From assembly GCA_039105265.1 (NCBI GenBank), contig JAPFFF010000001.1, forward strand, positions 310,001 through 374,000: a DNA stretch of 64,000 bases, in the 5' to 3' direction. Both the position numbers and the translations under genes were made by a program. The notes below the pieces were generated by a model. It was not told the DNA's origin. It did not search any database and worked only from the letters and a program-made list of their open reading frames with translations. Positions 1 to 10,100 of this stretch are shown here, in pieces (the stretch's first letter is position 1; every line of letters starts with the position of its first letter). This stretch comes from Tritrichomonas musculus. Taxonomy: Eukaryota; Parabasalia; Tritrichomonadida; Tritrichomonadidae.

Positions 1-3000
1 AATTGGATATCCATTTATATAAGTTTCACTTGCAATGTCAATGAAGGCTCTATCACGATCTACAATCTTGACTTTATCATAATGTTCTGTATTGAGACCA
101 TCATATCCATAAGATCCATTCATACTAATTTTATAGAACTTCTCATTTCCAGACTTCTCTCCACTTAATATCTTCTGACGTTCTCCCATAAACTCATTAA
201 CGAATGCATTGAAACCTCTATGGCAATCATATATTGTAACATTCTGGATATCAACAACTTTCAAACCATGGTCAATGAGAAACCATAAATAATAGCAACC
301 AAATGTCTTGAATTCACCTCTAGTATCAAGAGTCATCGTTAGCTTTGTATCAGATTTGTCAACAGTATGGATCTTATTGTCTACACCATATTTGTACATG
401 TATGATCCAATTATATCTTCATCATTTTTGATCTCAAAATTGCGAAATACAGGTGGGAAATTAATGAAATCATTAATCAAATCTTTGGGACATTCAAGCT
501 TAACAGTTGCATGGAATATAAATTTGGGATTCTTATCAAACCTATGTTTGGAATTGATTATACTCATACAAGTATGATATACATTTGGTTTCTGTTTACC
601 ATTCTCATCATAGCAATCATATGAATTTAACATTGAACCTGGCATGTACAAGATACCTCCATGATATTTGTTGAATGAATGCCAGTTACCAGAACATGCT
701 GAAGGATACAATGAATTGAAATCAACTCCAACTACATGCGAAACAACATTATCAGTATATCTGACAACAACTTTATTAGCTTCTTCATCAAAATATAAAC
801 GTGTAATGCAAGTCTCACCTCTAAGATTGACTCGATGCATGACATTTGAAAGACCACCAGTTATACCAGCACGTAAACGATAATATTCAGCTTCATTTGT
901 AATAGTCATTGGCAAATGATTCACTTTACAGAACTTCTTGAGCTGGATTCTTAAACGAGTAACCTTATCATCATCATCTGCACGAAGGCTATTACATACT
1001 TCACAAGCAAGTTTGCAATTGGATAATTCATGACCTATTTCATTATTGATTCGATCTAATGTTGGCTTATTAGTCCATGAGAAGTGTTCACCACAAAGAT
1101 GACATTTACCTAATTCTGGGTCTTCATATATCTTCATGAATGCATCGAAATCAGCTTCAGAAACACATTTAGAAAGGTCTCTTAAAGGTTTGGGTTGCTT
1201 ACTTTTCTCTTGCTTCAAATTCCATTTCTCATCTTGACTGTAATATGAATTGACCTTATATGTCCACCATTCTTTGGTTGGCTTGAATGTATTCTTTGAA
1301 TTCAAAACACCATAATCATAGTCAATATCAAAGTTCTTATAAGCCATTGCATACTTAATTTCAGATGCATTACGTGACAAAGAAAGATTAGAGAGCATGT
1401 CAATACCATATTTAGCATTCATTTCAATGAGGTTATCAATAGGTTTAATCATCATTTCAACATCATTATCATTATATGCTAACAGATATTCCCATCTGTC
1501 AATGAATCTTTTGGAATCTTTGATATATTCTTTATATTCATCTTCTGTCAATGCATTCTTTTGATTGAGATAGCTATGGAAATCTTTATGTTTGAATGGC
1601 TCTGACATACTTAGGACATCATCAAAGTTCTCACTATTTACAGCTTCATATGGGAATGTACCTTTAACAGAATTCTCTGCACCACCAAAGTCAACACCAA
1701 ATTGTTTAAGAGTACCTCCACTGATGAATGCTTGAGCATCAATGAAACGTAATCCAATCACACCTTTATCAGTTGATGTTTTGAGAATGAATTGCTTCAA
1801 AGATGATGTAGTACCAATTAAAGAACTGTTATCAACCTTCCATTGCATATCATGATGAGTATAATTGAAATATTCTTTAAAGAGATTGCTATCGAATTTT
1901 GCAGAATTAAATCCCAAAACTGGTACATCAAGGAGACCTTTATCAAGCTTTTTAATGACTTCGACATCAGAGATTTTGAGCATATCTTTCATTAATTGAA
2001 CCTTGTCATCAACTATTTCATAAGCTCTCTCGAACATAAATGTAAGCCATTCAGGAATGAAATCTTTAGATCTAGCATCGAAATGTCTCGTTAACAAACC
2101 TTTTGAAGACTTGATGCAACAGCTCACTGACAATGGAATTAGACGACTATTGATTACAGTTGATTTACCAGTTTCTTTATTAACAGATTGCTCCATGGTT
2201 TCGAAATCATATGTTACATAATATCTCTGAGGTTGCCATTTAAGATCATGTGCTACACAATATTCGTAAACTGGATGATTCAAAATATGTGGACAATATG
2301 GCATACTAACTCTTTCAGGAATGTAATTCTTATGAAACTTTCCATCACAATGTGCTTTATGGATTTCCATTCTCTTTGGATTCTTTCCACGGATTGCATA
2401 CGATTTGCATTTGGGACATATCCAAATATTAGTCAATGATTCTGCATTAGTGATATACATAATATGGATGACATTACCTTGACTAAAGAGTAAAGCATTA
2501 AAAGGATTTCCAAATTTCTCATCATACCATTGCTGATCAATGTCATAACGATTACTTTCTTTGTCAAAGCAATAGATGTTAACGTTGATTTGATGCTTCT
2601 TGGCTGACTCTTTCATTTCATCTAACGTCATACCATTGAATGATTTAAGTAATGTTTGGGCAGCTTTGGTTGGTCTAGTAGTATATTCAGCACCATGATC
2701 TTTGCAGAAGAGTTTACGAGCTGCTTGCGTACGATCTTTAAGTTTAAATGTTTTAGCTTCCCCTAACTTTGGATCCAAACATATTGCTAAGAATCTATAC
2801 CAACATAATCCATCATCTTCATTGTCTGTGATTACATATTTTGATTTCAAGAACTCAACTGGAAGGTCATCAATCTTACCAGAAACCTTAACTAATCTTG
2901 AAACAGTGAATGCTATATTTGAAACGTAAATGAGTTTGACATTGGAGGATGTTGTTGAATGATTATGAAGATTTGTTTCAATATAGTACTTGACTCTATC

Positions 3001-4083
3001 TAAATCTGTTGAAAATTGGATTACAATTGGAATGGTATCATCAAGTTTGACTTTGGTAGCAATGATTTCACGTGCTTCATAATTGAACTTTGGATCTGAT
3101 TCTTGAAGATAAATCTTCTCAGGAACCTCAAATACACCACCCATCTCAAATGTTAACTTGAATGGTTTACGTTCACGTTTATATACAACATTATCAAGAT
3201 ATTCGAAAATGTCTTCAAGCTTATGAATCTTGTTAAGATAATACACTACAATTGGATCTTTATTTTGATTCTTCTCAACAACTTCTGAATCTTTTGGATA
3301 CTTACGTCTAGCTTCTTCCAAACATTCTATTGCTTTCTGTTCATCATATGGTTCATTAATTTTAAGATTCTCTTCATCAATACTCTTGAATTCATGACCA
3401 TACTTCTCAAAATATTCTAACAATTCTTGGTTTTGGTTCTCAAACATTTTCTGTGAATATGGTTTAAGTTCAAGCATTTCTTTTGGTGCTAACGGTCTAA
3501 GTAAAACTGTTTGTTTACATAAATCATCAAGCATTCTCTTATAATTAGATTTGGATACATGGATTTGAGTATTTTCTTTTTCAATTTTCTCGTTAAAACG
3601 TTTACGAAGAATATCCCTAACCTTATCATTAACCTTATCTTTAACATTGAAATGCTTACGTTTAATGTAATTGAGATATGCTGAATCATTGCTATCAATA
3701 TATCTTTTTGGTGCTTTTGGATGCTTTGGAGCATGTGGGATTCCCAAATATTTGATTTCTGGTTGGAATGGAAGATTCATTAATTCATTAATAGCTTCGG
3801 CTTCAATAGCTTCAGCTTCTTTCTTAGCATTATAACCCTTTGCAAACCAATATACACTACCATAAGTAGCATCACCATCATAACCCATTTCATCAAGTTT
3901 GGGTATAATAAAGTCAAGGATTCTATCAATTACATTATCTTCAAATTCAGAATTATATGGAAATTCATCAATAATTGCTTCAAGTGTTTCTTCAGAAATG
4001 CCAAGCATTAATGCTAAATTCCATACATCATCAACTGGTCGCTCATCTATTTCTTGGCGGTTGTCGATCGTTGGTTGACTCAT
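1..4083 (-). CDS. Protein-primed family B DNA polymerase of element D (5' part, runs off the window)
   Basis: About 1360 codons are open from the ATG at 4083 to the left edge. In order I see a conserved LCWYRFLAICLD segment near residue 425, a zinc-finger-like CPKC...H...C segment near 555-583, exonuclease motif YDFET near 624, an HNH-nuclease-like module at about 990-1030 (CHLCG, TLDRINNEIGHELSNC, CEVCN), polymerase motif A (DFNSLYPS) near 1119 and motif B (KISMNGSYGYDG) near 1315. Motif C lies outside the window. The protein would replicate the element from a terminal protein primer. It is clearly related to the PolB at 35226-40985 but lacks that protein's long charged N-terminal extension. 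The reading was made by eye. Confidence 0.85.
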   Translation of the reverse strand, partial: MSQPTIDNRQEIDERPVDDVWNLALMLGISEETLEAIIDEFPYNSEFEDNVIDRILDFIIPKLDEMGYDGDATYGSVYWFAKGYNAKKEAEAIEAEAINELMNLPFQPEIKYLGIPHAPKHPKAPKRYIDSNDSAYLNYIKRKHFNVKDKVNDKVRDILRKRFNEKIEKENTQIHVSKSNYKRMLDDLCKQTVLLRPLAPKEMLELKPYSQKMFENQNQELLEYFEKYGHEFKSIDEENLKINEPYDEQKAIECLEEARRKYPKDSEVVEKNQNKDPIVVYYLNKIHKLEDIFEYLDNVVYKRERKPFKLTFEMGGVFEVPEKIYLQESDPKFNYEAREIIATKVKLDDTIPIVIQFSTDLDRVKYYIETNLHNHSTTSSNVKLIYVSNIAFTVSRLVKVSGKIDDLPVEFLKSKYVITDNEDDGLCWYRFLAICLDPKLGEAKTFKLKDRTQAARKLFCKDHGAEYTTRPTKAAQTLLKSFNGMTLDEMKESAKKHQINVNIYCFDKESNRYDIDQQWYDEKFGNPFNALLFSQGNVIHIMYITNAESLTNIWICPKCKSYAIRGKNPKRMEIHKAHCDGKFHKNYIPERVSMPYCPHILNHPVYEYCVAHDLKWQPQRYYVTYDFETMEQSVNKETGKSTVINSRLIPLSVSCCIKSSKGLLTRHFDARSKDFIPEWLTFMFERAYEIVDDKVQLMKDMLKISDVEVIKKLDKGLLDVPVLGFNSAKFDSNLFKEYFNYTHHDMQWKVDNSSLIGTTSSLKQFILKTSTDKGVIGLRFIDAQAFISGGTLKQFGVDFGGAENSVKGTFPYEAVNSENFDDVLSMSEPFKHKDFHSYLNQKNALTEDEYKEYIKDSKRFIDRWEYLLAYNDNDVEMMIKPIDNLIEMNAKYGIDMLSNLSLSRNASEIKYAMAYKNFDIDYDYGVLNSKNTFKPTKEWWTYKVNSYYSQDEKWNLKQEKSKQPKPLRDLSKCVSEADFDAFMKIYEDPELGKCHLCGEHFSWTNKPTLDRINNEIGHELSNCKLACEVCNSLRADDDDKVTRLRIQLKKFCKVNHLPMTITNEAEYYRLRAGITGGLSNVMHRVNLRGETCITRLYFDEEANKVVVRYTDNVVSHVVGVDFNSLYPSACSGNWHSFNKYHGGILYMPGSMLNSYDCYDENGKQKPNVYHTCMSIINSKHRFDKNPKFIFHATVKLECPKDLINDFINFPPVFRNFEIKNDEDIIGSYMYKYGVDNKIHTVDKSDTKLTMTLDTRGEFKTFGCYYLWFLIDHGLKVVDIQNVTIYDCHRGFNAFVNEFMGERQKILSGEKSGNEKFYKISMNGSYGYDGLNTEHYDKVKIVDRDRAFIDIASETYINGYPI

Positions 4084-4418
4084 CTTTTCTTTACCTCTGC
4101 ATTAAAAAAATTATCCCTTACAAAAAAGATTGATATCTACCCCTCTCCCATTTTTCATGAAAAATTCCATCTTTCACATTTCCTTTAGTCGTCAAAATGG
4201 GCCTGAATTTGGTCATTATTTTTGCCTCCAAACCCCTTCAAAACATCCATTTTTGGGTACTTTTTCTTAAAATATACTGTTTTCAAGTTTGAGCTCCTAG
4301 TATTGAAACATGACTCCAAAAATGAATGCTAGAAGACAGGTGTAACCTCGTATTGAAAATCGGACCCAAAACTCAAGGCAAAGTATTTGCCCCTTCATTC
4401 CCACATCTATATACTACT
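4084..4418. other. Terminal non-coding region of element D
   Basis: This AT-rich stretch lies between the PolB start and the element end. I see no gene in it. The PolB gene starts only about 335 bp from the terminus, whereas in element A two genes and a 1.9-kb TIR separate PolB from the end, so D has a different terminal layout. Whether the stretch is a TIR cannot be tested here because the other end is missing. Confidence 0.5.
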
Positions 4419-4670
4419 TACCACTACATTCTTTTTTTTCTTCTTGTGTAATTGCCTTAACATTTCAGTGAATGCTAATCTTTTATCTTCATTATCTCCA
4501 ATGTCTATTTCAAATGATATTTCTTTATTTGCCTTTTGCATAAATTCCTTCATCTGTTTTTTAAATTTTGGTTTCTCTTTAATATTTTTGATTCTTTCTT
4601 TGTATTCTTTTCTGGCTTCAGTTTTTGCAGTAGAATAGAGGTCAACTGAGATGTCAAAAAGATAGCTCAT
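4419..4670 (-). pseudogene. PolB N-terminal fragment of element C, interrupted by element D
   Basis: About 80 residues from the ATG at 4670 match the N-terminal region of the element B polymerase (20461-23822). Shared features are a charged helical segment and the stretch DIGD-E-KRLAFTEMLR. Similarity stops where the AGTAGT terminus of element D begins, so the gene is interrupted by that insertion. No catalytic motif lies in the piece. The call rests on the match to the B polymerase and on the abrupt junction. Function is inferred from the homologue only. Confidence 0.7.
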
Positions 4671-4810
4671 TTAACATAAAATTAAAAAAGCTAAAAAAAT
4701 TATCACGCTATAAAAATTATAGCTGAACAGAAAAATAAAAATGTAGAATATAAAAATATAGAAACACCTGCCCATATAATTTTTTGAAAGTACATTTATA
4801 TTTTCTCAAA

Positions 4811-5143
4811 ATGTCTGTAGAGTATATTTATTTAATTCGTGAAAGAGAATTTGCATACACTAATCAACCTGTATATAAAATTGGTAGAACAAATAAAATT
4901 GCAACAAGAATGGGACAATATCCTAAAGATAGTGAAGTGTATTTAGTGGAAGCGGTAAGTGATTCAGTAAAAGTTGAAAAAGAATTAATAACTATATTCG
5001 AAGAGAATTATGAGAGAGCAACAACAAAAGATGGAAAAACATGGATTGGTAATGAATATTTTGTTGGTAATGTTAACGAAATGATTTACATTATCAGAAC
5101 ATATATTTCATATCACACGCCAAAAGCATGGGTCAAATCTTAA
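4811..5143 (+). CDS. GIY-YIG-like (T5orf172/MUG113-type) nuclease-domain protein
   Basis: This is a 110-residue protein. I prefer the ATG at 4811 (MSVEYIYLI) to an upstream TTG because the domain starts right there. The layout YIYLI ... YKIGRT ... R-GQYPKDSEVY fits the T5orf172 branch of the GIY-YIG nuclease superfamily, seen in many large DNA viruses and mobile elements. The middle YxIGRT and the following Arg match the core of the fold. The likely role is DNA cleavage in element spread or competition, but no target is known. It stands alone between the PolB fragment and a repeat-rich spacer, and has no counterpart at the same place in element B. The family call is by motif only. Confidence 0.6.
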   Translation: MSVEYIYLIREREFAYTNQPVYKIGRTNKIATRMGQYPKDSEVYLVEAVSDSVKVEKELITIFEENYERATTKDGKTWIGNEYFVGNVNEMIYIIRTYISYHTPKAWVKS

Positions 5144-5506
5144 ATAAATTTAATGGACCAAAAATTTGGTTCAATGAACATTTTTGTTTTGAGATATTTT
5201 GGTTAGATTTTTTGATAAATTGTAATTTTTTTGAAAATATTTCTTGATTTCATTTGGAAAATAGTTAAATTTGAGGTGTTTTTTGAGTAAAAATTAGATG
5301 GACCATTTTTATGACCATTCTTATGACCATTCTTGTTAAACTTCTATATAATTTTTTTTGGATTTATGATTTTTAAATTTTGCTTCATCATATTTTCTAT
5401 AGAAAAGTTTGCTGCCAAAAAATTGGTTCACCGAAAATTGGTCATAAAAAAATTCTTTGAATTGAAAATAATGATATGAAGTAAAATTTTCATTTATAAT
5501 ATATTA

Positions 5507-5672
5507 GTGGCACACAAAGTATATCTTAGTGGTACACAAAACCATCTTAGTGATGCACAAAGTATATATTATTGGTTCACAAAGTATACTTATTGGTTCA
5601 CAAATACATACTTTTTGGTTCACAAAGATGTCTTATTGGTTCACAAATACATACTTTTTGGTTCACAAAGAT
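5507..5672. repeat. Minisatellite, about eight 21-23-bp units
   Basis: Each unit has a core TGGTTCACAAA or a variant (GTGGCACACAAA, GTGATGCACAAA) followed by an AT-rich tail. The first three units are the most divergent and the last five are nearly regular, alternating two tail types (TACATACTTTT and GATGTCTTAT), which suggests expansion of a two-unit block. Confidence 0.85.
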
Positions 5673-5846
5673 TTAAATTTTTTATTATTATGTGATTATC
5701 TCAATTTCTGATAAAGCTTTTTGAATTCAATTGAATATATAAATTCTGTATTCAATCCTGAAAATTTTCTTCTCATAAACCATTCAAAAATATTCAATAG
5801 ATATTTAGTTATAACTATCTCATGCTTGAGAGAAATGGCACGTTAT

Positions 5847-6105
5847 ATCTAAGTGTACGATAGAGCTTTTTCAATGATATTCAATATTTGTATAGTTTAT
5901 TCATTATATTTTCTATATATTGAATTTCATTCAAAAATATTGAATATTCATCGAGATATTCACAAATTAAAATTGAGGGTAAAATCGTTAAATCTAAGTG
6001 TACGATAGAGCTTTTTCAATGATATTCAATATTTGTATTGTTTATTCATTAATTTTTCTATATATTGAATTTCATTCAAAAATATTGAATATTCATCGAG
6101 ATATT
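5847..6105. repeat. Two 114-bp direct repeats
   Basis: Copies at 5847-5960 and 5992-6105 both run from ATCTAAGTGTACGATAGAGC to TTCATCGAGATATT with only a few differences. A 31-bp spacer separates them. They look like a local tandem duplication. Confidence 0.85.
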
Positions 6106-6224
6106 GGTCCGTCAACTTTGAGAGGGATAGAACAAACTGTCTATTCAATTTTTATAAATTATTTTATAAAATTGAATGCTTTCTTCTCAATTTTTGGTGG
6201 ATGGAACTTTTTGAGAGGATATTT

Positions 6225-6284
6225 GGCCGCGCCTGTGGCGGGCCAGGGGGCCTTCGGCCCCCTAATAGTTCGCAGCTTCGCTGC
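6225..6284. other. GC-rich block with three hairpins
   Basis: Three stems stand in a row inside roughly 25% GC DNA: GGCCGCGCC/GGCGGGCC with one bulge (6225-6244), GGGGGCC/GGCCCCC (6246-6262) and GCAGC/GCTGC (6272-6284). The base composition is unlike that of the neighbours. It could be a terminator, a processing signal or a small palindromic parasite. Confidence 0.7.
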
Positions 6285-6352
6285 TCACAAAAAAATATAT
6301 TACATATAATATATCTTTTATGTGATACATCAAGTATATTTCATATCATTAT

Positions 6353-7084
6353 TTATTTTGTCATGATGTCATATATGTCGGCATCTTGGGCTGGCTTTAT
6401 CTTTAATGTGATGAATAATGGCGATTTCAAGATTACTGGCTGGAACATAAAATCAACTAATCTCATCTCCAATAACTTTAGTGAATCGGTGTTGACTTTA
6501 ACTTTGATTGGTTTAGTTAAATCATAATTCACTATCAATGCCTCCTGGTCCATTATCATTGTATCTATATTTGCAATAATTGATGGTGTATATTCTTGGT
6601 TCCCAATTGATGAATGCGTTGCAACTCCCTGTAATGATACCAAATATAATTTATTAGCAAAATCTAGAATTGGTAAATCTGGAACATTTTTTTCTTCATT
6701 AGCATCAACTTCAAATTCCTTGCAATTAAATAGACCACAAATTAATTTCGCTCTATGACTTCCTTCCTTAAATGCTATATTTTCAGTTGGTTTTAATGAT
6801 ATTGTTCTATTATTTACATTCTTGAACTCAATTGTGTTCTGGCATGCATTTAAGAATTTGACCAGATAACCAAACGAATATGCATACGACTCCTCAAAAT
6901 CAATTCTTATCTCACTATTAGCAGTTTCAAATATTAAATAATCATCTTCAGTGGTTAATAGTATGTTGGCCTTGGTATTAATTGATGAAACATAATACTT
7001 CACGTAAGGACATTTCCACGGTATATCAATATTCATTCTCACAGTATTGTAATTTTCTGGTTGGCTTTGAATAGAATACAGCAT
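6353..7084 (-). CDS. Jelly-roll-like structural protein (possible penton or minor capsid), element C
   Basis: This 243-residue protein is clearly homologous to the 245-residue protein at 19731-20468 in element B. Shared blocks include IPWKC-YVKYYVSSINT, SHRA-LLTGLYN-like and VPDLPI near the middle, and NTDSLK, VDF-FQP and LKSPLF near the C-terminus. The alternating beta-rich pattern suggests a single jelly-roll, as in penton or other minor capsid proteins of Polinton-like viruses, but I recognise no exact family. It is divergent from the fibre gene, with only 19 bp between the two starts, and this arrangement is kept in B. The pairing suggests a vertex complex of base and fibre. No signal peptide or membrane segment is seen. 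Confidence 0.55.
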   Translation of the reverse strand: MLYSIQSQPENYNTVRMNIDIPWKCPYVKYYVSSINTKANILLTTEDDYLIFETANSEIRIDFEESYAYSFGYLVKFLNACQNTIEFKNVNNRTISLKPTENIAFKEGSHRAKLICGLFNCKEFEVDANEEKNVPDLPILDFANKLYLVSLQGVATHSSIGNQEYTPSIIANIDTMIMDQEALIVNYDLTKPIKVKVNTDSLKLLEMRLVDFMFQPVILKSPLFITLKIKPAQDADIYDIMTK

Positions 7085-7103
7085 TATTTAATTTCAGATT
7101 AAA

Positions 7104-10100
7104 ATGTCTTTGACACTATATTCTGCAAAGAGCAAGGTGGCATCTAAACTTAAAGCAAATGGTTTTGAAATATGTGCAGGAGAAGATGAAGATGGAAATG
7201 AACAAATAAATATCACACAAGATGATAAACCAAATGAATACCCAAAATTTAATTGTCTATACAATAAAGCTGAAGTTGATGCAAGAGTGGTAAATGATTA
7301 CATTGAAAATGGAGGCAGTCTTGAAGGATTCGGCGACGTTCCAATAACTGAAAAATCTACACAAATACTTGAATATAGAGCGCCAGAAAATATATTGATG
7401 GAAGTGAAATCAGAACAAGTAGAGTCCAACAGAGAGCTTATCAAAGATGAATTATGTGTTAATACATTCAATGACATTATCAAAGCGGAATCAAAAACCT
7501 GTGAAGCTGTCCATGATATGTACAACGAATTGATGTGTGCAGCTGACGGATATGAACAAGTAGTATTGGATGAAGATAAAGGGCAATGTGAAGTTGTAAA
7601 ATATGTTCAAACTCCAACAGATGAATTCCAACACCTTCCGTTTCATAATCTAGCTAGTATATTGAAGAATATCATTAAGAATGAAAAAAAGAATCAAAAC
7701 ACAACGAGAATATTATATGATACATTTAACGAAACAAACTGGAAAAAATTTATAAATGGCACAAAGCAATATCATTACAATCTTCAAGACAATACCCTCA
7801 AGACAATAGGATATAAATATAAAAATAGCGATGAAGAAGTGAAAGCAGACCAGTTAGTGGAAGTAGGAAGCCCGGGTGAATTCATCGATATCTATACGCA
7901 AAACCAAAAAGATAATTACACAAATATTAAACTATTTATGGGTGCTTTCCTAGCACAATACTTGGTTGAAGTAATGATAAAGAAAGGAGTCAACTATATT
8001 AAAACCAGAAAAGATGCTGATAGTTTACGAATAACTATTGTTGAAGATGACGGTACATCTGAAACTATCACACTTGGAGAATACTTAAATAATGTGTACT
8101 CAAGCTTAAACAATTTAACGCAAGCTCATAATGATTTACATGATTATGTCCTCAAAATTAAATCTTGTAATTGTAATCAAGGGGGAGGAGGAGGAATGAA
8201 CCAAGCTGATATAAATCTCGTATTACAAATGAACAATGATATGAGACAACATATGGAAAACCATATCCGAGATTTACAAAATAATCAAAATCGTCTCTTC
8301 GTAGACAGAGCAGTTGAGTCTACTCAAGATGTATTTACTCAAACGATTTTATATCGAGATGCAATTCCAGAAATAGCGAAACAAGTCCTTGAACAAAATG
8401 AAGAGAAACAAAAAGTTGATGTACAAGATAAAAGTTCGGACCGTGGAAAACATCATGGTGATGATTATGTGTGGAATGAATTATGGAAAGAATGGGAAGA
8501 AATAATAGATGAGTTTGACAGACCTGAAGGATGGAGAGAAGATAGACAAGCTAGTGTTCCAATAAATTATATTTGGGATTTGGTACATGGAGAATGGGTC
8601 ATGATTGATAATGTCCATGATAATATATCACCAACATGGAGGCGTGAAATGGATAGTGAATACATTACATATAATCTTCTGAAGATTTATGAGAATGATG
8701 AAGATGGTTTTTTACGATGGAGTGATAGATATCAAGAGTGGGAATGGTACTCATATTATGATTATTATACAGAGAATGAATCAATTTATATTCCAAACAG
8801 GATTCGTGATAATCAAGAAGCCTTTGGTCCATCTTTTGCGTGGAATATTATGGATACACAATGGCAAGAACATGACCATGAATTCCTAGATAATTGGAGA
8901 ACTGATTCCATTTTAAACCCACCAGATAATTTCATATGGGATGTTGAACATGAAGAATGGGTGATAATGACGCAACATTTTGATGGAGTTGGTGGATGGC
9001 GTACAATACATACAAGCGAAATGATAGACATAGTTGAAATCCGAAATTCATTATTACATCTCTTTGGAAAAATAGAGTGGAATGAAGAAAGAAAACAATG
9101 GGTATGGAAGCCAATTCTAGAGAATGAAAATAATCCTCCTTCACCCCTCGCTCTTTTATCAAACGATAAATCTACTGGAACATCAATTGCTTTACCAGAT
9201 TTTGTAAATAATGCAAGTTCATTTGAAGAAGTATTAAAATGCTATGGCTTTGATATCTGTGACGATACCCCTACATTAGATGAAACAAAACCAGTACTTG
9301 GTAAATATATTATCAAAGGTGATTTAGAAGTCAATGGTAAAATTCTTTGTGATTCTATTCCAAGTGGTGGAACATCAGGTGATTCTAATTTTACGATTAA
9401 AAATGGTTATCCAGAATATGAAATCAAAAATGATGATATCAAACCAAGTTCACTTGAAAAAACAATTCGATTAGATGATACTGATATCACTAAAAAATAT
9501 AATATCTTAACGATTGATATCCCTGCTGAATTAAAAACAAAACTGCTGACAATAAAAGAACATACTAATATTTTCAAAATTACATTGCGAAAGAATGTAG
9601 TATATGATGAGCAAGGAAATTATATCAGAGAATTTTATATATATATGTATCAAAATAAATTTGTTGCACCAATAGTAATCAAGAGAGAAAATGGATGCTA
9701 TTTATACAATTCATCAGAAATTTCAGATACAACATCAATTGCTTTCGATCAAGAACTAGATTTTAATCCATACGACTTATATCTCAGAGGTGAGCTATCA
9801 ATTAATTATGAACCCTCACAAGATGCTTTAGTTTCAACAAAGCCAGTAGTTAAGTGTGATATTATTGAAGCTGATAATGCATTAAAATTACAGAAATCCG
9901 ATATAAATTACTTCTATAAACCATCAAAAATTATCGATGAAGATGCATATTATAAAATGATTTATGAGATTCCAACAAATTATGTAATACCAAACAATAT
10001 GCAGTTTGTATTCAAAGAATATTGTTTTGGTAATGAATGGAAACTAACATGGAATGGAACTAATTGGAACGGCGATAATATCAAAGGAAGAAGTAATGGA

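Larger units (their letters stand above)
1..4418. mobile_element. Element D: Maverick/Polinton, right-hand end (partial)
   Basis: This is the end of a large virus-like DNA element that continues beyond the left edge. Read on the minus strand, its terminus begins AGTAGTATATAG at 4418, the same AGTAGT start seen at the ends of elements A and B. The only gene visible is a large protein-primed PolB of the same subfamily as that of element A. Beyond 4418 the sequence changes at once to a PolB fragment of the other family, so D appears to have landed in the PolB gene of element C. The six bases 4419-4424 (TACCAC) would be the target duplication, but the other side is outside the window. The visible part looks whole. 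Confidence 0.7.
5144..6352. other. Repeat-rich spacer of element C
   Basis: I find no convincing gene in this 1.2-kb stretch. It holds an array of about eight 21-23-bp units (5507-5672), a pair of 114-bp direct repeats (5847-5960 and 5992-6105) and a GC-rich block of three hairpins (6225-6284). The short open frames across it are low-complexity and overlap the repeats. Confidence 0.6.

Noticed and set aside
308-2929. Plus-strand open frames of 70-90 residues at the left edge
   Set aside because: They lie opposite the continuous minus-strand polymerase gene and have no protein-like composition.
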